A DNA stretch of 48,405 nt from an uncultured Bacteroidia bacterium. Its GTDB lineage: Bacteria > Bacteroidota > Bacteroidia > Bacteroidales > UBA932. Made by a program: the position numbers and the translations under genes. The notes under the pieces are model-generated. The model did not search any database. It saw only the letters and a program-made list of their open reading frames with translations, and was not told where the DNA came from. The DNA is taken from NCBI GenBank assembly GCA_902762435.1, contig CACWOH010000015.1, forward strand, positions 1-48,405, in the 5' to 3' direction. Below, one piece after another: positions 1-6,680 of the stretch. Every line of letters starts with the position of its first letter. Positions within the stretch are counted from its first letter, which is position 1.

Positions 1-1029
1 TATGAAGTGACTGCTGATCAGCGACTTGATGTCCGTTGTGCGGTGGATATGGTCGATCATCAATCGCAAGGCTTCCGTACAAATGCCCTGATTCCAAAAT
101 GGTTTTCCCACCCAGTAGCCCACCAGCGGCTCGCCCTCGCGGGACGGGAGATTGTTGCCCTCACAAGGCAGATAGCCCATGGCACCGATGGCTTCCCCCG
201 ACTCCTTGAGTTCTATTGCCCAGGTGGTGTCATTGTGGAAGATGGTCCGGATCATCTCCAGGCTTTCTTCCACTGATTTATGCGGCGGCCAGCCGGCACG
301 CGGCCCCACATCCGGCTCAGATGCCCATTTATACAGCACAGGCGCATCGCTGTCCTGCCAGGGGCGGAGAATGATCCGACTTGTTTCCATGACTCCGTCA
401 TAGGTCAGCTGTCCAGGAAGATGCAGCTTTTCTTTCGAAGGGAAAGAGTCCTCGTACTGCTGAAATGCCTCCGGATTCTCATCAGCCACGAAATAGCCTT
501 TGGGCGGGCAGTAGGTTGCCTCACTAATGCCGTTGGCCTTCAGCCAGCCGGGGATCAGTTCCTGGGCCAGGAAGAAGGGTACTTCCTCGTCGCGCGGCAT
601 ATCGTGATAGTGGATGCCCAGGCGGCTGGCTAGTCCAAAACCTGCGTGCTTGTAAAAGTCGATGTTGCCCTCCATGCAGAGGAAGCCGACGCCCATCTCG
701 CGGGCCTGCTCCAGTGAATAGTTCAGCAGTCTGAGCCCGTAGCCCTTGCGCTTATAGTCCGGATGGATGCTGATGGGACCGAAGGTCCAGGAAGGCTTGC
801 GGGTGCCGTCCGGCAGCACCAGTTCGGCCTTGGAGAACATTACGTGGCCGATAAGCTGGCCGTCCTCTTCCATTACGAAATCCAGCTCCGGGATGAAGTC
901 CAAACTCTTCCGGTACCGGTTCAGCACATAGTGCTCCGTGCAGCCGGGGCGATATACATTCCAAAATGCCTCCCGCGTGAGGTTTTCCACCTCGCGGTAG
1001 TCGGCAGGGGTTTCAAGTCTGATAGTCAT
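1..1029 (-). CDS. Tandem GNAT N-acetyltransferase fusion (YhbS-like + RimJ/RimL-like), C-terminus cut by window edge
   Basis: Reads without a stop from ATG at 1029 to the window edge (343 codons). Residues 1 to about 205 look like a YhbS-type (COG3153) acetyltransferase: a start resembling TREAFWNVYRPGC, then the acetyl-CoA loop region SIHPDYKRKGYG and a C-terminal FPSKEKLHLPGQL, which is normally close to the stop in this family. Here translation runs on in the same frame through an internal Met (codon at 388-390) into a second GNAT domain of the RimJ/RimL type (SRIILRPWQDSDA, then GYWVGKPFWNQGICTEAL). The second half closely resembles the separate GNAT gene at 11257-11790. The substrate cannot be told; such enzymes transfer acetyl from acetyl-CoA to amines, in the cytoplasm. 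The fusion is seen in the sequence. Translation could also restart at the internal Met. A TAnnTTTG element ends 5 bases before the start. Confidence 0.8.
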   Translation of the reverse strand, partial: MTIRLETPADYREVENLTREAFWNVYRPGCTEHYVLNRYRKSLDFIPELDFVMEEDGQLIGHVMFSKAELVLPDGTRKPSWTFGPISIHPDYKRKGYGLRLLNYSLEQAREMGVGFLCMEGNIDFYKHAGFGLASRLGIHYHDMPRDEEVPFFLAQELIPGWLKANGISEATYCPPKGYFVADENPEAFQQYEDSFPSKEKLHLPGQLTYDGVMETSRIILRPWQDSDAPVLYKWASEPDVGPRAGWPPHKSVEESLEMIRTIFHNDTTWAIELKESGEAIGAMGYLPCEGNNLPSREGEPLVGYWVGKPFWNQGICTEALRLMIDHIHRTTDIKSLISSHFI

Positions 1030-1034
1030 AAAGT

Positions 1035-1042
1035 CAAAATTA
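1035..1042 (-). promoter_or_regulatory. Candidate -7 element (TAATTTTG) for the double GNAT gene
   Basis: Perfect TAnnTTTG match on the minus strand, ending 5 bases before the ATG and squeezed into the 21-base gap behind the outer-membrane barrel gene. Its closeness to the start codon suggests a leaderless transcript. Confidence 0.5.
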
Positions 1043-1050
1043 CGAAGTTT

Positions 1051-3441
1051 TCACATTCTAGCCTTGCTGTCGGCGCCGGCGCCGGTGCCACGGTACTTGC
1101 TCTGGGCGGCGTTGAAGTTGTAGCGGATGGAGATCTTCACCTTCTGCGTGTCTATCAAGTTGGTCTGCATGATGGTGTGGCTGCCGAAATCGGAATCCAC
1201 GTTCATGTGGGCGGTGCCCAGGAGGTCGTTCCCCTCCAGACGCAACACCAGGGATCCATTTTCCAGAAGTGTCTTCTGTATGGCAGCAGTGACGTTCGCA
1301 TAGGTGTTCCGGATCCGCAGGTTCCCCGAATACCCGGGAGACTGAACCAGCCCGCCCAGTTCGAACTGCCATCCGCCCTTTACCGTCAAGGTATTCAGCA
1401 GTTGCGCGAAGTAGATGGGCTTGCCGTTGAACTGGGTTACGCGGATGCCGGAGGCCTCGCGTGGATCCGCAACGTTGATCGTAAGCCACTGCGGCTGAAG
1501 GCCGACGGTGTAATTCATCGTCCAGGGGCCGACGGTGGGCGTCAGGTTCACAAAGGCCGACAGCTGCCGGAATGGCGTCTCGATATTCCGGGGCTTTACC
1601 AGTACCACGCCTTCGTCTCCAATGGGGGAAGACCAGGTCATAATGGCATCGTCCGTACGGGTATAGTTGACCATAAATGTCACCCACTTCCATACGGCCG
1701 TGGCGCCCACATTGTGGGACAGTTCCGGCTGCAGGCCCGCATTGCCGCTCTGCCAGATGTAGCGGCTGTTGTAGCGGACAGCGCTGGAAAGGTTGGCGTA
1801 ATTGGGCCGGCGCGTCTTGGCACTGTAATTCAGCATCACCTGGACCGGATTTTTGGACTGGGCGCAGATAACCCCGGCGTACGACACATTGGGGAACCAG
1901 TTGCCATAGTCGCGGGTAAGGTTGTTGGCGGGCGCAACCGCATCCCCGTAGGCGTAATGCACCCATTCATAGCGCACCCCGGCGCTCAACTGCCCCACCT
2001 TCGGCAAATAAAAGCCATAAGAGGCGAAAGCCGCGATATTATCCTCGGCTACCGTGGCATCCGACGCCGGTATGGCAATGCCGGAGATGGTGTATTTGTC
2101 CGTCCTGCGGGAGAAGGTCTCCTCCGTTCCGGCCTGCAACTGTCCTTTCCAGACCGGATAGGAAAGCACTGCTTTGGCGGCATACAATCGCCCGGCATTG
2201 GTGCTGCCGCTCTCTATGGCGGCATTGTGGGTCATATCGCTCGTCTCCATAGAGACTGACTTGGAACTGTCGTCCGTCCCGTAATAGTCCAAGTTTACAT
2301 CAATGCCCAACTTTCCCGCAACGAGACCGTTGTAATACAGGTTGGCGCCCAGGTTGTACGGTGTCCGCTGCCCCATCGTGTCATCCGACACCGTGGTGAG
2401 TTTATCCACCAGCGTCCCGTTGTCAAAAACATTATCTTTCACCTCGGTATGTACGTTGTAGGTGAGGTGACGGCCCCATTCTACCTTGCCGCCCAGAAAG
2501 TGATTGTCGGTCATCTGCCAGTTCACGCCTGCGTTTCCGTAAAGAGTGCTGCCGAGGTATTCGTTCAGGAGCGTTCCCTTGTTCTCAAAGAGCCAGTCGC
2601 TGCCATCGGCCTTGATACCGAAGGTCTGTTTTTCCAGCTCGCTCTGCTGCCGGGAAGTATTGCGGGCATAGTTGATCCCGCCAAAGATATCCACTCCGCC
2701 GGCACGGTAGTTTACGTTGAGGGCGCCGAAAGGGTCATTTCCCTTTGTCCAACGCAGGGACTGGGCATCGGAGGCATTCAGGTCGAAGCCGAAGCCGTCG
2801 CCCTGGCGCCGGATGGTGCGGATGCGCACCACCGCCCGCACTGTGGCATCGTACTGGGCGCCTGGGTTGGTGATAACCTCGACATTCTGTATTTCGTTGC
2901 TTTGCAGGCGGTCCAGTTCGGAGGCGTCGCTCACGCGGCGTCCGTTGATATACACCGTCGGCGAGCCTTTACCGATTACCTCCAGGCCGTTCTGACCCTT
3001 GATAAGGCCGGGCGTTTTGGCCAGGACGTCATTAGCGCTGCCGGCGTTTTCCAGCACGGAGCCGCGTACATTCGTTTGCAGTCCCTCGCCCGTAAGTTTT
3101 GTCTTAGGCATTACGGCGCTCGCCACGGCACCTTCCAGCATTTGCGTATCATCGGACAGGGTAATTACCGCACCGTCAACGGGCGCCAGGTACACCGTCT
3201 TGTAGCCCAGTATAGCCACCATCATGATGCCGTCCGGCTCGTTGGTTACAATATTGAATGTGCCGTCCTCCTGCGTCACCACGCCGCATACCACGGTAGA
3301 ATCGGCCTTGGAGAGCACGGCCACGTTGGCGTAAGGGACCGGCTCGCCCTTCTCATCCACTACTTTTCCCTTCCAGTCGCCTTTCGCCAGTGATGGAATC
3401 GCAAGCCCTGTGAGCATTAACAAAACAATCAGTCGTTTCAT
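1051..3441 (-). CDS. Outer-membrane beta-barrel protein, TonB-receptor-like
   Basis: A 796-residue protein counted from ATG at 3441, chosen because a Sec signal peptide (MKRLIVLLMLTGLAIPSLA) starts there; an upstream in-frame start would put 25 hydrophilic residues before it. Order: signal, a carboxypeptidase-regulatory-like beta domain (GKVVDEKGEPVPYANV, about residues 23-105), a plug-like domain (VLAKTPGLIKG, then PTVYINGRRV, about 130-215), and a long barrel rich in aromatic strands. This matches the Bacteroidota 'outer membrane beta-barrel' family (OMP_b-brl_3 type) rather than a true SusC: it is shorter, has no SusD neighbour and no obvious TonB box. The ligand is unknown. It is divergent from the regulator at 3606, with direct repeats in the shared upstream region, so local control is likely. 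It ends with a poor aromatic C-terminus (SKARM), unlike most barrels. Confidence 0.85.
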   Translation of the reverse strand: MKRLIVLLMLTGLAIPSLAKGDWKGKVVDEKGEPVPYANVAVLSKADSTVVCGVVTQEDGTFNIVTNEPDGIMMVAILGYKTVYLAPVDGAVITLSDDTQMLEGAVASAVMPKTKLTGEGLQTNVRGSVLENAGSANDVLAKTPGLIKGQNGLEVIGKGSPTVYINGRRVSDASELDRLQSNEIQNVEVITNPGAQYDATVRAVVRIRTIRRQGDGFGFDLNASDAQSLRWTKGNDPFGALNVNYRAGGVDIFGGINYARNTSRQQSELEKQTFGIKADGSDWLFENKGTLLNEYLGSTLYGNAGVNWQMTDNHFLGGKVEWGRHLTYNVHTEVKDNVFDNGTLVDKLTTVSDDTMGQRTPYNLGANLYYNGLVAGKLGIDVNLDYYGTDDSSKSVSMETSDMTHNAAIESGSTNAGRLYAAKAVLSYPVWKGQLQAGTEETFSRRTDKYTISGIAIPASDATVAEDNIAAFASYGFYLPKVGQLSAGVRYEWVHYAYGDAVAPANNLTRDYGNWFPNVSYAGVICAQSKNPVQVMLNYSAKTRRPNYANLSSAVRYNSRYIWQSGNAGLQPELSHNVGATAVWKWVTFMVNYTRTDDAIMTWSSPIGDEGVVLVKPRNIETPFRQLSAFVNLTPTVGPWTMNYTVGLQPQWLTINVADPREASGIRVTQFNGKPIYFAQLLNTLTVKGGWQFELGGLVQSPGYSGNLRIRNTYANVTAAIQKTLLENGSLVLRLEGNDLLGTAHMNVDSDFGSHTIMQTNLIDTQKVKISIRYNFNAAQSKYRGTGAGADSKARM

Positions 3442-3465
3442 CGTTTGTCCATGTATTTTCGGCTG

Positions 3466-3473
3466 CAAAGTTA
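3466..3473 (-). promoter_or_regulatory. Candidate -7 element (TAACTTTG) for the outer-membrane barrel gene
   Basis: Perfect TAnnTTTG on the minus strand, 24 bases before the ATG at 3441. No convincing -33 element was seen. Confidence 0.5.
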
Positions 3474-3502
3474 ACGTATCCCGCGTTCCGAAATGAAAAT
3501 CA

Positions 3503-3526
3503 ATATGGACAATCATGTGGACAATT
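3503..3526. repeat. Two adjacent 12-bp direct repeats, possible operator
   Basis: ATATGGACAATC is followed directly by ATGTGGACAATT (10 of 12 bases the same), with a third GGACATT at 3551-3557. They lie between the divergent barrel gene and regulator, 30 bases upstream of the barrel -7 element and upstream of the regulator promoter. A tandem site would suit the regulator encoded next door; this link is inferred. Confidence 0.4.
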
Positions 3527-3548
3527 GCGCATATTTTCCAAAATCCGG

Positions 3549-3579
3549 TTGGACATTCCCGCCCTTTTTTTTATTTTTG
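3549..3579 (+). promoter_or_regulatory. Candidate Bacteroidota promoter for the regulator gene
   Basis: TTG at 3549-3551, 20 bases, then TATTTTTG at 3572-3579, matching the known TTTG/19-21/TAnnTTTG layout. The ATG follows 26 bases later. Confidence 0.55.
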
Positions 3580-3605
3580 TATAAAACTGATTCGGAACAT
3601 CGATT

Positions 3606-4556
3606 ATGGCAAGACCGGTTACTGTCACAAAAGAAAGGATCCTTTCCGCAGCCCTTGACCTGGTGCGCTCCGGAGGGCCCTCGGCCCTTACGGTCCGCAG
3701 CCTCTGCACCCGCCTTGACTGCGGCGCCAATGCCATCTTCTCTTCTTTCGGATCCATTCAAGGAGTCAGGGACGCTGTCCGGGAGGAAGCCCGGAAGCTG
3801 TATAGGAAACGGGTGGGCGATGGCTTTGCGCTCAATCCTCCTTTCAAAGGCTTTGGCATAGCCTTTATTTGGTTCGCCATGGACGAGCCGTATCTATTCT
3901 CCATGATTATGGAATCGCAGTCGCAACCCGTTTCTTACAAGGATTACATTGATTCCCACGTAGGTTTCAAGGCGGAGAGCCTTTCTGCGATAGCGGGCAC
4001 CTTCGGCCTGCCTGGCAAAGATGCAGAAACGCTCTATTATCAACTCATTTTGGTGGCTTTGGGCCTTGCATCAACCTGCACCGACGGAAAAAGTCCGCTT
4101 ACCATCCCGCAAGCCAGCGAAATCCTCGGCAAGAATGTCAGGGCTTTCCTGATGGTCATCCGCGCCGGGAACGATGAGCGGGAGGGATTCGTTCCGAACG
4201 CCGGCGGAGGCCCTGGCGGCGAAGTCGATTCCTATGTGCTGATGCGTACGCTCATAGGGCAGAATCACCTGCTGCAGGAACTCCGCGACCGTCCCCGCTA
4301 TATTCTGGATGAAGAATGGACCGAATTGGAACGGATGCTCCGGAATTCATGCGACCTTACGCCCGAATCTCTCCGGGAAGCGCACACCGACCTGACAAAG
4401 GGCGATATCCGCACCTATATCCTCTCACACCTGCAATTCTCCGTATCTGAGCAAGCCATCCTGCTGGGAATCTCCCCTGCCTCTGTTACCAAAGCACGAC
4501 AGCGGCTTAAAGCAAAACTGCACTCATTTCTTCCCAACCAGCAAAGCCGACCCTGA
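3606..4556 (+). CDS. Transcriptional regulator with N-terminal TetR-type HTH and C-terminal LuxR/sigma-4-like HTH
   Basis: A 316-residue protein. Residues about 8-55 are a TetR-type DNA-binding domain (ERILSAALDLVRSGG, then LTVRSLCTRLDCGANAIFSSFGS). The middle is a helical ligand-type domain ending near residue 195. After a glycine-rich linker (NAGGGPGGE) there is a second helical unit whose last 55 residues look like a LuxR or sigma region 4 HTH: LTKGDIRTYILSHLQFSVSEQ, then ILLGISPASVTKARQRLKAKL. A classic TetR protein ends at about 200 residues, so this is an extended or fused form. It is divergent from the outer-membrane barrel gene and probably controls it and itself; the tandem GGACAAT repeats are candidate sites. 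The last 11 codons overlap, tail to tail, the remnant on the other strand. Confidence 0.75.
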   Translation: MARPVTVTKERILSAALDLVRSGGPSALTVRSLCTRLDCGANAIFSSFGSIQGVRDAVREEARKLYRKRVGDGFALNPPFKGFGIAFIWFAMDEPYLFSMIMESQSQPVSYKDYIDSHVGFKAESLSAIAGTFGLPGKDAETLYYQLILVALGLASTCTDGKSPLTIPQASEILGKNVRAFLMVIRAGNDEREGFVPNAGGGPGGEVDSYVLMRTLIGQNHLLQELRDRPRYILDEEWTELERMLRNSCDLTPESLREAHTDLTKGDIRTYILSHLQFSVSEQAILLGISPASVTKARQRLKAKLHSFLPNQQSRP

Positions 4557-4846
4557 CAGGGCCATCCACCTGGCCTCCCACGAGGACATGAACTGTTCCC
4601 TCCCTTCTTCAGCACGCGCAGGGTTTCGAGCAGAATCGCCTGACGGTCACGGCTGGGAAAGTTGTGATAAACATAGTTGGACGTGACGGCATCGAAGGCT
4701 CCGTCCGGAAAATCGAGCTTCTGTCCCAGTCTCCGGCCACGTGCCAACAGCGAGACGTCCTCGCCGGCGGCGGCAAAGAGCGTCGCGTAATAACTGCCGA
4801 TAACTCCGGCACCATACACCAGGATCCTATGTTGGCCGCCAGGCAT
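4524..4846 (-). pseudogene. Chimeric remnant: ketopantoate-reductase-like N-terminus joined to methyltransferase fragments
   Basis: From ATG at 4846, the first 40 residues are a Rossmann start typical of ketopantoate reductase (ILVYGAGVIGSYYA, then LLARGRRL). At about 4726 the reading switches, still in frame, to the middle of a class I SAM-dependent methyltransferase (LDFPDGAFDAVTSNYVYHNF, then ETLRVLKKGG). After GG at about 4603 the frame no longer makes sense, while another frame gives a methyltransferase-like ending (SGSALLVGKK, stop at 4524-4526), so a second deletion with frameshift is likely. Neither enzyme could be active: the reductase has lost its substrate domain and the methyltransferase its SAM-binding start. 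The two parent genes may once have been neighbours. The tail overlaps the end of the regulator gene by 33 bases. Confidence 0.7.
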
Positions 4847-4956
4847 AAGGAATAACTGTTTATCGATACAAAGTTCGGTTATTCACGGTGGTATGTCAAT
4901 CCTTATTTGTAGGTAAATAGATACTATAGGTTCTCTCCAATTTGCTGAAAAATGAG

Positions 4957-4964
4957 TAAATTTG
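4957..4964 (+). promoter_or_regulatory. Candidate -7 element (TAAATTTG) for the Gre factor gene
   Basis: Perfect TAnnTTTG ending 4 bases before the ATG at 4969, so the transcript would start at or next to the start codon. Confidence 0.5.
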
Positions 4965-4968
4965 AGCC

Positions 4969-5436
4969 ATGGAATACCTGTCAAAGCAACGATACGACGA
5001 GATTGCGGCCGAGTTGAAGCACCTTATCAGCGAGGTTTACCCCAAGGTGAAGGATGACCTCGCGGAGGCCAGCGCCCAGGGAGACCGTAGCGACAATGCG
5101 GGCTACCGCGAAGCAAGGCGCAACCAGGCGAAGACCATCAGCCGCATCCGCTTCCTGCAGAAGGTCCTGGAGCATTCCCGTGTAATCGACCCCGATGCCC
5201 TCCCCAAGGACCGGGTCAGCCTTCTGAGCCGGGTCGAATTCACGAACCTCGCGACAAATGCCCGCATGAAATTCGAGATAGTCAGCCCCCACGAGATGGA
5301 TCTCGAGGCTGGCAAGATTTCGCTGAAATCCCCGATCGGCGCCGCCCTGATGGGCAAGAAGGTCGGCGAAATCGCTGAGGCCCGGGTCCCCGCCGGAACC
5401 CTGCGCCTGAGAATCGAAAGCATTACGTTCGACTGA
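4969..5436 (+). CDS. greA: Transcription elongation factor, GreA/GreB family
   Basis: A 155-residue protein, normal length for the family. Residues 1-75 form the N-terminal coiled coil that enters the RNA polymerase secondary channel, and about 80-155 the C-terminal FKBP-like domain (KISLKSPIGAALMGKKVGE). Gre factors stimulate transcript cleavage by backtracked RNA polymerase. The coiled-coil tip reads GDRSDNAGY: the acidic pair is D39 and D42, whereas most Gre proteins have Asp and Glu (D41/E44 in E. coli GreA); the GDRS part is closer to GreB. Monocistronic, with its own -7 element just before the start. The family call is firm; GreA versus GreB is not. Confidence 0.88.
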   Translation: MEYLSKQRYDEIAAELKHLISEVYPKVKDDLAEASAQGDRSDNAGYREARRNQAKTISRIRFLQKVLEHSRVIDPDALPKDRVSLLSRVEFTNLATNARMKFEIVSPHEMDLEAGKISLKSPIGAALMGKKVGEIAEARVPAGTLRLRIESITFD

Positions 5437-5471
5437 CACGCGGGGCGACTGGGAACATACCATGGAATAGC

Positions 5472-5639
5472 ATGAAACGAATCATACACGACTTTTGTTT
5501 GCTTCTCTCCCTGCTGGCGGTCCTCTCGGGATGCGGCAAGGAGCAGTTGTCCGCCACGGCACTTGCCGGCCTATGCGACGGAACGCTTTATCTGATCGAG
5601 CCGGAAACGCCCTACGGCAGAGAGAACAGCAATTATTAA
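5472..5639 (+). CDS. Small lipoprotein-like peptide, 55 residues
   Basis: A short reading frame with a Lys/Arg start, a hydrophobic stretch (CLLLSLLAVLSGC) and a lipobox-like LSGC with Cys21. The remaining 34 residues have no recognisable fold and include a second Cys. It lies 35 bases after the Gre gene and 41 bases before the amidohydrolase gene, on the same strand. It could be a genuine small lipoprotein or the leftover 5' end of a larger one: this stretch of the chromosome holds several shortened genes. The function is unknown. Confidence 0.45.
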   Translation: MKRIIHDFCLLLSLLAVLSGCGKEQLSATALAGLCDGTLYLIEPETPYGRENSNY

Positions 5640-5680
5640 GTCCTGGCTGGAATCGCTGGGAATTAAAGTCAAAGGATAGC

Positions 5681-6679
5681 ATGAAGCGATTACTTTCTGG
5701 AGCAGTTCTTATGGTACTTTCATTACAAACGGCCCCGGCGCAGACGGATCTGCACTGCCATATGATCCCGGCGTCCTACCTGGAGGCCGTAACAGCCCAC
5801 GGGATGGAAATGGACGAGGGTTTTCCCATCCCCTCCTGGAGCGTCGATGCACACCTGAAGTTCATGGATGATGCCGGCATCCGGACGTCCGTCCTCACCA
5901 TGCCGGCACCGCAGCCGTATTTCGGCGACGGAGAGGAATCCGCCAGGATTTGCCGCAGTTTCAACGAAGAGGCCGCAGCGCTGAAGGCCCTCCATCCGGG
6001 GAGGTTCCTTTTCTGCGCCGCACTCCCCCTCCCGGATGTGGACAAAGCCATTGAAGAGGCAAAGTACGCGCTTGAAGTGCTCGGAGCGGACGGGATCAAG
6101 CTGGCATCCAACTGCTATGGCCAGTACCTGGGAGACCCGGAGCTGGATCCGCTGATGGATTATCTGAACAGCCGCAAAGCCGTCATAATCACCCATCCGC
6201 ACAAACCGTCCGCCGTGAACGACAAGCTCATCGCTTCCGTCCCGCTGGCTTCTTATGAGTATCTGGCCGAGACCACCCGGGCCATCCTGAATATGGTTGC
6301 GCACGATGTCATGGTCCGCTATCCGGACCTGAAATTTGTAGTTCCGCACTGCGGCTCTTTCCTTCCCAACGCGTTGCCCCGTTTCAAGGGCCTGCTGCCG
6401 GTCATGACAGCCCAGGGCTATATGCGGCAGGTGGACGTGGATGCAAACCTCTCCCACGTATACTTCGACCTGGCCGGCGCGGCGACTGACGAGGTTATCG
6501 AATCTCTCCTGACCATCACGGAACCGTCTAATATCCTGTATGGATCCGACTATCCATACGTTGCCGCGCCCGCACTCGTGGGTGCCAAAAATAGTTTGGA
6601 ATCACGTCTGGATGCGCATGGCCTGAACCCGGAAGACGTCCTGTCGAACAATGCCGACCATCTCTTCAACACCCAATAA
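5681..6679 (+). CDS. Secreted amidohydrolase-2 family metal-dependent hydrolase or decarboxylase (ACMSD-like)
   Basis: A 332-residue protein from ATG at 5681, chosen because a Sec signal peptide (MKRLLSGAVLMVLSLQTAPAQ) begins there. The mature part is a metal-dependent TIM barrel of the amidohydrolase-2 group, which includes aminocarboxymuconate-semialdehyde decarboxylase: an HxH metal motif right after the signal (DLHCHMIP), a His in the centre (ITHPHKP), another in VPHCGSFLP, and the late Asp in YGSDYPY. The substrate is unknown. One base separates its stop from the next gene, a secreted ABM-CMD-cupin protein, so the two are surely co-transcribed and probably act on the same small molecule outside the cytoplasm. 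That carboxymuconolactone-type and ACMSD-type folds occur together hints at an aromatic or lactone compound; this is inference. Confidence 0.8.
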   Translation: MKRLLSGAVLMVLSLQTAPAQTDLHCHMIPASYLEAVTAHGMEMDEGFPIPSWSVDAHLKFMDDAGIRTSVLTMPAPQPYFGDGEESARICRSFNEEAAALKALHPGRFLFCAALPLPDVDKAIEEAKYALEVLGADGIKLASNCYGQYLGDPELDPLMDYLNSRKAVIITHPHKPSAVNDKLIASVPLASYEYLAETTRAILNMVAHDVMVRYPDLKFVVPHCGSFLPNALPRFKGLLPVMTAQGYMRQVDVDANLSHVYFDLAGAATDEVIESLLTITEPSNILYGSDYPYVAAPALVGAKNSLESRLDAHGLNPEDVLSNNADHLFNTQ

Positions 6680-6680
6680 G

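Noticed and set aside
763-2259. A 498-codon plus-strand open frame opposite the GNAT and barrel genes
   Set aside because: Both minus-strand genes here have clear domains and signal peptides; this frame has none.
1051-3441. SusC-type receptor of a polysaccharide utilisation locus
   Set aside because: The protein is too short for SusC, no SusD-like gene is beside it, and the neighbour is a TetR-type regulator rather than an HTCS or anti-sigma system.
4852-4883. Inverted repeat GAATAAC/GTTATTC as a terminator or operator
   Set aside because: Arms of seven AT-rich bases around an 18-base spacer, no T run, and no gene end that would need it; probably chance or a weak promoter feature of the remnant.
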